64,000 nt of DNA from Micrasema longulum (Eukaryota; Arthropoda; Insecta; Trichoptera; Brachycentridae): NCBI GenBank assembly GCA_022494885.1, contig JAGVSM010003550.1, positions 79,543 through 143,542 on the forward strand, written 5' to 3'. The notes under the pieces are model-generated. The model worked only from the letters and a program-made list of their open reading frames with translations, was not told the origin of the DNA and did not search any database. The stretch's first letter is position 1. Each line of letters opens with the position of its first letter. A program made the translations under genes and the position numbers. This document shows, in pieces, positions 56,057 to 64,000 of the stretch.

Positions 56057-57751
56057 TTGAACGATTGCTTACTAAGTGGACCAGATATGCTAACTTCACT
56101 TCTAGGGAACGTGATACGATTTCGAGAGGGAAAAATCGCCCTCGCGGCGGATATTAAAGAAATGTTTCTGAGAATCCGAATACGCGACGAAGATCAACAG
56201 TCACAAAGATTTCTTTGGCGTGATAATGAAGACGAACATATCCGCGAGATGGTCATGAGCTCAATGACGTTCGGAGCTACGTGCTCACCGAGCAGCGCTC
56301 AGTTTGTCAAAAATAAAATAGCGGAGGAACAATCACTTGGAATGATGAAAGCAAAGATGGCCATTTTAAATAATTTTTATGTAGACGATTTTCTAATAGG
56401 AATCGACTCGGTAAAAGAAAGCATTCAATTGCGAAGCGATATTACCACAGTGCTCGGACGAGGTGGTTTTGAGTTAACAAATTGGGCCTCAAATAATCCA
56501 GAGGTAGTACGAGCAATACCGGAAAATCTGCGTGCGAATACATCTATAAATATAATAAGTGGACAAGATGTAACCGAAAGAGTGCTCGGGATAAAGTGGA
56601 ATCCAGTTAGTGACAATTTTTTGTTTAAATTCAAAGAAACTCCAGCGGTGTCCGAACTCTATATACCTACCAAGCGCGAAATGCTTAGTGAAGTAATGAG
56701 CATTTTTGATCCCCTTGGATTCATTGGGTGTTTAACAATCCGACCTCGTATCTTACTACAAGAGGTATGGCGTTCGAAAACTGATTGGGACACTGAAGTA
56801 GATGGAAAATACGCGGTAAAGTGGCATAAATGGTTGAAAATCTTACAAGAAACAAATTGCGCGATTCCGAGGCAATGCACAAGCTATAAAGAAGCACCGG
56901 TAGAATTACATGTGTTTTGTGACGCTTCGGAGCAAGCAAGCTGTGCGGTGGCATATTTCGTCGAAAGGACAATGGACAAAAGTTTAATCACATTCATTGG
57001 CAGTAAATGCAAGGTGAGCCCATTGCGTGCCTTATCGATACCGCGGCTCGAACTGCAAGCCGCTCTTATAGCAGCGCGCCTAGCAGCTACTATTAAAAAG
57101 GAATGTGATAGCCGTATTATAAAAACTATTTACTGGACGGACTCGACAACTGTCTTAATTTTGGTACAGAGTGATGCGCGAACATACTCACCATTCGTCG
57201 CACACAGATTGGGTGAGATAGACGAACTTACTAACTCAACGGAATGGAGATGGGTGCCCACAAAGCAGAATCCAGCAGATTTAGGTACCCGAGATGGAGA
57301 GATACCTGACCTTACGATGAAAGGAATGTGGTTCGGAGGTCCTGAATTCCTCAAATATTCTGAAGATATGTGGCCACCTGTCAAAGGTTTAAATACAAAT
57401 CGAAACCTGGCTAACACAGAGTTGCGGACCGAAAAAATATGTTTGAACAGTGCAATAATGCTGAATGCTCTCCCGGATCAGAACAGGTTTTCGTCGTGGC
57501 AACGTTTAATTAGAACTACGGCGTGGATTTTTCGATTCGTCAACAGGTGTCGCAAAAGAGAGCGAATCATTAGCGCTACACTAACTGCTCAAGAAATATC
57601 AGCATCGGAACTTACATGGATTAAGATTGCGCAATTCGATAGCTACAACAAAGAGATAGAAATCCTTTCACGGGGGGAGTCTCTCCCGAAAGCCAGTAAA
57701 ATTTCGTGTCTAAATCCATACCTGGATAAGGATTTTAAAAATGGGTACTAG
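56057..57751 (+). CDS. BEL/Pao reverse transcriptase-RNase H (frame-shifted continuation)
   Basis: This is the second frame of the same polyprotein; homology starts upstream of the ATG, at about 56,000, so 56057 is only the first Met and not a true start. It carries the RT active-site motif YVDDF (residues 108-112), then LTNWASNNPEVV. RNase H follows with acidic residues in VFCDASEQ (about 287), LELQAALIAAR, WTDSTT (about 360) and NPADLGTR. The frame ends at a TAG at 57749-57751, where a second indel moves the reading to the third frame. Without both shifts repaired no full Pol can be made, so this copy should be inactive. Confidence 0.88.
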   Translation: MNDCLLSGPDMLTSLLGNVIRFREGKIALAADIKEMFLRIRIRDEDQQSQRFLWRDNEDEHIREMVMSSMTFGATCSPSSAQFVKNKIAEEQSLGMMKAKMAILNNFYVDDFLIGIDSVKESIQLRSDITTVLGRGGFELTNWASNNPEVVRAIPENLRANTSINIISGQDVTERVLGIKWNPVSDNFLFKFKETPAVSELYIPTKREMLSEVMSIFDPLGFIGCLTIRPRILLQEVWRSKTDWDTEVDGKYAVKWHKWLKILQETNCAIPRQCTSYKEAPVELHVFCDASEQASCAVAYFVERTMDKSLITFIGSKCKVSPLRALSIPRLELQAALIAARLAATIKKECDSRIIKTIYWTDSTTVLILVQSDARTYSPFVAHRLGEIDELTNSTEWRWVPTKQNPADLGTRDGEIPDLTMKGMWFGGPEFLKYSEDMWPPVKGLNTNRNLANTELRTEKICLNSAIMLNALPDQNRFSSWQRLIRTTAWIFRFVNRCRKRERIISATLTAQEISASELTWIKIAQFDSYNKEIEILSRGESLPKASKISCLNPYLDKDFKNGY

Positions 57752-58952
57752 ATTAATGGCAACAGACAACATGGCCGCCGAAATAAAGTCGCCTATAATT
57801 TTAGACGGAACTCATGCTTATACACGCCTGCTTGTAAAAAATTTCCACGAACAAGCTAATCACGCAAGTACAGAGAGGACGATGAGTGATCTAAGGCAGC
57901 GTTTCTTCATCACAAAATTAAGATCAAATATTCGACAAATAATACACCGTTGCCAATTTTGTCGAAACGAAAGGAGTCATCCGATTGCGCCATTAATGGG
58001 ACAGTTACCGGGAGCACGCCTAGATCATCACGTTCGTCCGTTTACACACTGCGGAGTCGATATGTTTGGACCTTTATATGTAACTGTTGGGCGACATAAA
58101 GAAAAGCGCTACGGGGCCTTATTTACATGTATGACGACACGTGCGATTCATATCGAAATAACTCACTCTTTAAGTGCGGACGCGACCATCCAAGCTCTTC
58201 GAAGGATGGCCGCGCGACGCGGACACCCTAACACGATGTATTCCGATAACGGAACTAACTTCAAAGGAGCGGATAAAGAAATATCGGAAGCAGTACGACA
58301 ACTCGCAGACAATCCTGAGCTTCAGAATGCAGCCACCGTGCGGGGAATTCGATGGAAATTCAACTCTCCGGCAAGCCCATTTATGGGGGGTAGCTGGGAA
58401 AGGTTGATCCGAAGTGCAAAGCGCGCGTTAATGGCAATATTAAAAGAACAGGCCCCAAAAGAGGAAGTTTTATTGACAGCCATTGCAGAAGCAGAGTTTA
58501 CTGTGAATACAAGACCTCTGACTCACCTGTCACTCGACGCGAGAGACGCTCCACCACTAACACCTATGCATTTCTTGATAGGTGATGACGGTAGCCAACC
58601 TCGCTTAGCGGACTACCGAGACACGCCCCCAGAAGTGTGCCTTAAAAAACAATGGCGAATCGCCCAAAGAATGGCCGATCAATTTTGGAAAAGATGGCTT
58701 CGTGAATACCTACCAACCCTCGCCCAGAGACCAAAATGGAGGGAGATTACAAAACCGCTAGAAGTAGGAGATGTAGTGATAATCACGGACCCAGCTCTAC
58801 CTCGGAACGAGTGGCCACGTGGGATAATTATCGAGGTCAACCCGGGACGAGATGGTATCATCAGAACCGCAAGGGTCAAGACAGCGAAAGGCGAATTCAC
58901 GCGACCAACGGCCAAACTCGCAGTACTTAATGTAAAACAAGATGACGTCTGA
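57741..58952 (+). CDS. BEL/Pao integrase and C-terminal domain (third frame)
   Basis: The 403-codon frame overlaps the end of the previous one by eleven bases. It starts with a His/Cys zinc-binding region (FHEQANHASTERT, then HRCQFCRNE). The catalytic core has Asp at residue 107 (CGVDMFGP), Asp at 169 (YSDNGTNF) and Glu at 220 (GGSWERL). The C-terminal SH3-like tail (DVVIITDPALPRNEWPRG, then GIIRTARVKT) is typical of BEL/Pao. The integrase itself is free of internal stops. The frame ends 21 bases before the polypurine tract. The Met at 57741 is probably not a real initiator. Confidence 0.9.
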   Translation: MGTRLMATDNMAAEIKSPIILDGTHAYTRLLVKNFHEQANHASTERTMSDLRQRFFITKLRSNIRQIIHRCQFCRNERSHPIAPLMGQLPGARLDHHVRPFTHCGVDMFGPLYVTVGRHKEKRYGALFTCMTTRAIHIEITHSLSADATIQALRRMAARRGHPNTMYSDNGTNFKGADKEISEAVRQLADNPELQNAATVRGIRWKFNSPASPFMGGSWERLIRSAKRALMAILKEQAPKEEVLLTAIAEAEFTVNTRPLTHLSLDARDAPPLTPMHFLIGDDGSQPRLADYRDTPPEVCLKKQWRIAQRMADQFWKRWLREYLPTLAQRPKWREITKPLEVGDVVIITDPALPRNEWPRGIIIEVNPGRDGIIRTARVKTAKGEFTRPTAKLAVLNVKQDDV

Positions 58953-58972
58953 TTACTAAGGAGTGTCTCTCG

Positions 58973-58983
58973 ACAGGGGGGAG
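58973..58983 (+). other. polypurine tract
   Basis: ACAGGGGGGAG lies directly before the 3' LTR, the expected plus-strand primer site. Confidence 0.85.
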
Positions 58984-59659
58984 TGTAGCCGACGTCATAG
59001 TCCTTTATTTTATTATTGTATGTTAGTATAAATGTTTCAATTATTATTTTACTTGTATTTAATATATAACCTAGTATGTATGAGTCTGCGAGGCTGATTC
59101 CGTGTCTAACCGGCCGCTGCCGTATAAAGGACAAATTGAGCGGAGCGTGTCAAGCTAGCGGCCCTTTCACGTCCGCTCTAGTCGGCGCTCGATTGTGCAA
59201 TGGAGAGACGGAGGCGGGGGTCGGGGCTTATACGTTGGCTAGGGGGCGCCTATTTACGTTGGCCGCTCGGGAGAATACTCGACAAGAGTGGGGGGCCGGC
59301 ACCATTCCCATACCTAAGTTAACCGTAGGGTCAGATTTTGTAATCTTGTATAAATATGTGCACATGTGAAAAATAAAGACATCGATCGAAAACAGTAAAC
59401 ACTCTCTTTTAACTCTACTCTGCCCGATTACTTCGCCACTTCGTCTTCAGATCTTCACTACATCTTTCCTGGACTCAGCCGAACCCAAAAGCGGATTTAC
59501 AACCTGCTAGCCGCCACTGTCAGCCGACAGTATTTGGAATAAATATTCATACCTACGGGCTACTGATACCTATCGCAGCTCGCAGTAGAATACCAGCGCC
59601 TTGCCGAGATTTTTACAGTCTCACAATTCTTTATACGAGGCGGAAACGCGTCTCGTACA
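58984..59659 (+). repeat. 3' LTR of the BEL/Pao element
   Basis: It is collinear with the 5' LTR; differences cluster around 59455-59490 and are otherwise single substitutions. It ends TCTCGTACA. Confidence 0.93.
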
Positions 59660-60173
59660 ATTCCAAAGTCTGGCGTCTTGCACTTATTTAAAAACTAGTG
59701 ACTGATTCTTTTATTAAAATGTTTGTAAAAGGTACTAGGTACTTCATTTCAAAGGAAAATATTAATTTTCGAAAATCATCAAAATATGTTTGTTTCCTTT
59801 ATTAGGGCCTTTTACTAAAATATGATAACATCGGCCGAAGACAAGTTTTATGTACTTAAAAATTATAGTAAGTATATAAAATCAAAAACAGAAAGGATAA
59901 ATAATAACAAAATGTACAGAAACATAAAAATAATGCGAATATAAAAGAATATCATAAAAATTAATAATAATAATTAACGCAATTCGCCAACTTTCATTAT
60001 GAATTAAATCAGTAATAACCGACCAAAAACCCCACAAAATTATTTTAATTTTTTAAATCAATAGTATAATGTATTTTCTGTTTGTTATAAAACGGTTTAG
60101 TAGGTACATAGTGATTTAACCCATTAAGACAGTATTTTTTTTTATATTCAAGACATGCCAATACCTATAGTTT

Positions 60174-60374
60174 GGGTCTACGTTCAAGGAACAAGGAAGG
60201 AATGCGGTAATGTGATTTGATCCTACCCGGTTAAGTTTCGATAAAAATTGGAATCTCGAGATTGAAGAATATAATGTATTCGTAAATACTGATCAGTTAT
60301 TTTTTAACTGAACTCAACTGGACAGCGCTACAACACGCTGCCGCATTCCTCCCGTGCGCCTTGAACGTACACCC
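60174..60374. mobile_element. small MITE/foldback upstream of INPP5A
   Basis: GGGTCTACGTTCAAGG at 60174 and GGAATGCGG shortly inward are mirrored by GCCGCATTCC and CCTTGAACGTACACCC at the right end. The unit is about 200 bp with no ORF. Confidence 0.6.
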
Positions 60375-60399
60375 TGACTTACCTACTTTAGATACATTT

Positions 60400-60916
60400 A
60401 TTTTTAATTTTCTTATTTTTACAAATGGATAAAATTGTTAAATTATGTATACATTTGGATCGGGTTACGCACTACGAGCCGGACTCGTTTTTCTGTCGTA
60501 ATTCGTAATGTATTAACATCAATGCCCAAACACAAACACCAATGGTTGTCGATACCAAACTTTTCTGACATAACCTCAACACAAGAAATCTGTCAGAAAT
60601 CCGAGTACAGCCCTGCCGCCGGAGGGTGTGACAGATTGATAAAAATGGCACGGATGGCGAATGGCACAATATATAGATCGGCGTACAAAACCTGTTTCAA
60701 TTTTTCCCAGCGAAACAAATAAACAAGGAAAACGTCCAACGACACGCAGAAACAGTTATGAATGATAATCACTCGGTTCGTGCGAGCGTCACTGACCAGC
60801 GGAATACGTAAAAATGACGTGAAATTCTGTGTTCTCGATAAAAACAATCATAACTCAGTTTTGTGCGTGTTCTGGTGCCCGATGTATGTTCCGAGTGTTT
60901 ATATATTTTCGGAAAC
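60400..60916 (+). promoter_or_regulatory. candidate INPP5A promoter and 5' UTR
   Basis: Sequence composition becomes more balanced here. An initiator-like TCAGTT sits at 60855-60860, about 60 bases before the start codon. A 95-codon open frame at 60435-60722 has no recognisable domain and I do not treat it as a gene. Confidence 0.4.
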
Positions 60917-60997
60917 ATGTTGAAGTTCAAAAAGATGGGGACTGAAAAAATACCGCTGCTTCTCGTTACCGCCAATGTCGGTTCCATTTTTGAGTCG
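60917..60997 (+). CDS. INPP5A: INPP5A (type I inositol 1,4,5-trisphosphate 5-phosphatase), first coding exon
   Basis: ATG 60917 opens 27 codons ending TCG|GTGAGT, phase 0. The peptide contains PLLLVTANVGSIFES, matching the N-terminal strand of INPP5A-type 5-phosphatases (human: VLLVTANVGSLFDD). These enzymes remove the 5-phosphate from IP3 and IP4 and so damp calcium signalling, usually at the plasma membrane. The endonuclease/exonuclease/phosphatase fold begins at this strand. The remaining exons are not found in the last 3 kb and must lie downstream of the window. The in-frame Met at codon 7 (MGTEK) is an alternative start. The call rests on one short but distinctive motif. Confidence 0.78.
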
Positions 60998-61770
60998 GTG
61001 AGTGTTGTTTTCTGAATTTAAAAACATTTGTCTTATCAGATAATGTTGTAAACTTTGAAGCTGCATCGATCGCCGAAGCAGCTACATGTGTAAATATAAA
61101 TAAATAAGTCTTCATTGTCATAACCTACAGTCTGAAGTGCTTCATTTTGATATCAAATGCAAATATCGCTTCGAAACAAATAGGTTATACGAATATCAAA
61201 CGTAAAACATATGGCTATTTCCTTTCTTGAATGGAATATATTAATTTAAACACGGAAAAATATTGCCATGTTAAAAGTTTTCCCGTAATTTGTTCTCGAT
61301 TTAAATATTCGTCTTCTAATCTGTCAATTTTTCACGCTACATTTTCTCAAACGTTATGCGCTATCAAAATTAAAATAATAATGAATGATTTAAATTGGTA
61401 ATGAATGCAGACGTTTAGATACTTATTTACGGTTAGATTCTTCATCTTGAATGCTCAAAATATTCAATGATTTCAATATTACGCGAGTTTTCTTTCCAAG
61501 GATTTGTTTGAAAATATAATACAACCGATTTTATGCCTATTTCGTATGACCTTCATAGTCTAAACATTCTTTTGACTAACTGCTTAAAAGAACAACCTAT
61601 CCTTATTTGAAAACAATCATGTAAATCATGTTATGCAAATAAAAAGTATTTGTAAACCAAATTATGCAACCATTTATTTTAGACTTCTGCTTAAGTTGGT
61701 ACTTACCTCTTTTTAAGAAAAATAATTAGAATTTTGAGTTGATTTTTTAACTAAACAAACAAACAAACCA
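60998..61770 (+). other. INPP5A intron 1, plain part
   Basis: AT-rich, with no exon or repeat identified. Confidence 0.6.
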
Positions 61771-61774
61771 TCAG

Positions 61775-62070
61775 GCCGTTTCGCCTTAAGGGTAGGCAGA
61801 GAAGATAGAATGCCACTTTAATCTGTCTTTTGGATTTCTACATCCATCAACATTCGCATCGTAAATCTATAACCATTCTTTCATAGTCCATTTGCTCTAC
61901 ATGTCCAAACCAATCCAGCACTCCTTGATTTTGTCGATAATGCTTGTCTCAGCGGCCATTCGACCGACTCATTCGGCCTACTTTCTTCCTTGGTTTTCAA
62001 ATTCCACACTTCGCCCATACATAAGAGTCGGCACCGGGACTCCTCCATTGTGAACTGATAATTTTGCCTC
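61775..62070 (-). pseudogene. RTE-like LINE C-terminal remnant
   Basis: On the minus strand, broken pieces read VPVPTLMYG, then SIIDKIKECW and a GLDM/SKWTM stretch resembling the WFGHVERM region, then a 3' end with the TAGGCAGAGAAGATAG word complement. Stops and shifts are frequent. It is shared in part with 16190-16262. Confidence 0.55.
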
Positions 62071-62094
62071 TTGTGACAAACATCAGCTGTAAAT

Positions 62095-62192
62095 AACCGT
62101 TTTAGAAAATGGGAATCAAGTTAAGGTAGAGCGGGGTGTGAATGTCGGACCTCCGATCTGAAGTCCGTGACGCTACCGCGGAACCACAACCC
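62095..62192 (-). repeat. SINE C fragment
   Basis: AAAATGGGAATCAAGTTAAG through GGACCTCCGATCTGAAGTCC to CGCGGAACCACAACCC parallels 51775-51868. Confidence 0.55.
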
Positions 62193-62342
62193 TTTTAATA
62201 TACACATTACTAGAAGTCTGAAAATATACATGATTTTTATACCACATAGAACATTTTACTTAGGTAAAGTTCACAAATAAAACTTATTTTAAATAAAAGT
62301 CACTTGAAAACCCCCAAAATTGTGCGTTTTTATTGTTTTGTT

Positions 62343-62397
62343 TTAACACTTATTTTAATAAACTTGTACCTTACAAGTTCATTAAAATAAGTGTTAA
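62343..62397. repeat. 55-nt hairpin: 26-bp arms, 3-base loop
   Basis: TTAACACTTATTTTAATAAA(CTTGTA) and its complement at 62372-62397 pair with one mismatch around loop CCT. It is AT-rich and may be a MITE core or simply a cruciform-prone site. Confidence 0.88.
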
Positions 62398-63542
62398 TAA
62401 AAACACCAATCATCCAAAAGGTATACATTTAATGGGTAAATTTTACCAAATGTAACAGAAGAACCTAGGTTTTCCAATGTGATTCTGAACAAATTTGAGA
62501 CATCTACATATATGCAGAATGCGCATTGTTTTAATGGTTCTTATTTGTTCAGAATCCATGTCCAGGACTCTGCCATGTGCGAATGTCAGCTTGAGGAGGA
62601 AGTCTAAATCATGTTTTTTTGGATGCCCCATAAATTATTATAGTTATCCCAAGTTCCTATCTGACTTTTTCGATATCAGCGTCCCAGGCCCTACTCATAT
62701 TTTAACTCTCTTGTCCCCAATAAACATATTATATTCAAAATTTTATGTAAATATGTAGTTATAAATGGTATTAAGTTGTAAATAAGTTATATGTTATGTA
62801 AAGTGTATGTAATATTGAATACTAACACACTAACTTGTACATAATACTAACGCATGTGTAAATATTAAAATGAGTAAAATCTCAAACTCGACACTGGCCA
62901 GAACACCCCAGTTAGGGGTGAAATAAGCCAAAAAAAAAATAAGAAGTAGAATAAGTCAATTTGTTTTTTTAAGGCTTTTTTGTTCGTTGTTGTGTTATAC
63001 ATACCTATTACTTATATGGAAGTTCTTCACGGTATAGGAACTTTAACTTATTAAGTATAAAGAAATTACAAAAATATAAATATGAAAGATCTTAGAACTA
63101 CTAACTATAGACGACAAATCACAAAATCAGTCTAGTTCTTATTTTAGACAATGGCAATACAATAACTTATTTGAATGGACAACAATCCGATTTTTCTAAT
63201 TGTGCTAATTTTTTATATTTGCTTAGTTCTTATGTTAGACAGCTTGCCCACCACATACCGCATCTTAAGACATAAGTCTCCTTGGCGGTGCCCACATACA
63301 CGGTCAATTTGCTTATTGCCGAACGAGAAAAGCTGCCCGAAAGAGCTCTCTGTAATCTGGTAGCCTTTGCGTCTTTGTGCTGAAAGAAAGTAATCCAGAA
63401 GTACATAATATGTACTTCATTGGATTGAGAAAAGAGGGAAGTGAATTCTTCATTGACTGGGATTAAATTGATTGGACATGATCAATTCGCCGAAATTATT
63501 ACAAAACTTTTTAAAAGCCTTGAAATTCTTTTTGGAAGCCTG
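62398..63542. other. AT-rich, no gene recognised
   Basis: No INPP5A exon is seen. An inverted pair GATTCTGAACAAAT/ATTTGTTCAGAATC at 62480-62560 forms a small foldback. Confidence 0.5.
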
Positions 63543-64000
63543 TATTTATTTATTTATTATTTATTTGATTGACGGACTTTTGCAGTCCAGTCCAACGATG
63601 GTAAATACAATTTCTTATAATAAATACAGGTACTAATAAAATAAAATACAACTAAATAAAATTAAAGCTAGGACAAAAAAAATATAAATTACTACCTTAA
63701 GACAAGATCCGGTCTATCTTAGTGATTTTTTAAATCTACAAAGACTTACACCAAAAAAGTACAGATCTTGTCTTGAGTTTACAATACGACACGATCGGGA
63801 CATTGGTGTTATAGTTTGTGCTGTGTTGATCAAGGAACAGCACATTATTATTTCGCGACCTGCGGATTGGAACATTGAACATATCCGACATGACCTATAA
63901 CAGGGCCACGGATAGTAGCGAGAAGCTCCATTTGGTAATCATAGAGAAGGGGAAAGAAACATGACCACAGAATGTGTTCTGAAGATTGATTAGGATATCC
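63543..64000 (-). pseudogene. Jockey/R1-type LINE 3' end, running off the window
   Basis: On the minus strand the window edge reads GYPNQSSEHILWSC then FFPLLYDYQMELLATI and GPVIGHVGYVQCSN, matching the post-RT C-terminal region (QSxEHILWxCP motif) of insect LINEs. Stops follow. A non-coding tail leads to an AAATAAATAATAAATAAAT run at 63543-63568, the likely 3' end. The 5' part lies beyond the window. Confidence 0.68.

Larger units (their letters stand above)
52941..59659 (+). mobile_element. full-length BEL/Pao LTR retrotransposon, frame-broken
   Basis: Two direct LTRs (52941-53617 and 58984-59659) enclose a primer-binding region, gag, protease, reverse transcriptase, RNase H, integrase and a polypurine tract, in the BEL/Pao order. 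The LTRs differ at roughly 20 of about 677 positions by eye, so the insertion is moderately old. The coding region is split by two frameshifts. I see no matching short target duplication (left flank ends ACCTTG; right flank begins ATTCC). Coding DNA here is clearly GC-richer than the surroundings. Confidence 0.95.

Noticed and set aside
52936..59664. Target-site duplication of the BEL element
   Set aside because: The immediate flanks (CCTTG and ATTCC) do not match at any length I tried.
60435..60722. 95-codon frame upstream of INPP5A
   Set aside because: No recognisable domain and it lies where a promoter or leader is expected; treated as chance.
18928..60997. The 18.9-kb and 45.5-kb exons as alternative first exons of INPP5A
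   Set aside because: INPP5A exon 1 carries the first strand of the catalytic fold, which these exons would not supply if they replaced it, and it has no acceptor that would let it be internal.
60998..64000. INPP5A exon 2 within the window
   Set aside because: I looked for the segment following the VTANVGS motif in all frames and found only LINE and SINE relics.

Overview
This is a eukaryotic, AT-rich, repeat-dense window, most likely from a moth or butterfly. The signs are GT-AG spliced genes, an ortholog of the insect gene vimar, a BEL/Pao LTR retrotransposon, remnants of RTE/Jockey/CR1-type LINEs, mariner and PIF/Harbinger DNA transposons, a Helitron-like element ending in GGGTAAAAGCTAG as is common in Lepidoptera, and tRNA-derived SINEs with GAT-repeat tails. 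The species assignment is inference from repeat style, not proof.

Region by region: (1) 1.87-6.67 kb holds one complete seven-exon gene on the + strand, vimar/RAP1GDS1 (SmgGDS), a 650-residue armadillo-repeat protein. (2) 8.05-9.24 kb is a dead 1.2 kb mariner-like element with its TA target duplication. (3) 11.23-13.97 kb is a PIF/Harbinger element: a broken + strand DDE transposase whose exons interdigitate with those of an intact-looking - strand MADF-domain gene. (4) 13.97-18.17 kb is a run of MITEs and foldback elements. (5) Near 18.9 kb and 45.5 kb are two candidate first coding exons (+ strand, phase 0) of unrecognised gene(s) whose remaining exons are not seen here. (6) 20-52 kb is otherwise intron-like or intergenic DNA packed with SINEs, LINE remnants, MITEs and one multi-copy foldback family (repeat R) that I do not recognise. 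(7) 52.94-59.66 kb is a full-length BEL/Pao retrotransposon with two LTRs and gag, protease, reverse transcriptase, RNase H and integrase, broken by two frameshifts. (8) At 60.92 kb lies the first coding exon of INPP5A (inositol polyphosphate 5-phosphatase); the rest lies beyond the window.

Host content is therefore small: one complete gene (a chaperone/exchange factor for small GTPases), the start of a second signalling gene (IP3 5-phosphatase), and two orphan candidate first exons. Most of the remaining recognisable structure is transposable elements at different stages of decay, several nested inside one another. No bacterial-type operon, CRISPR array or phage defence system is present.
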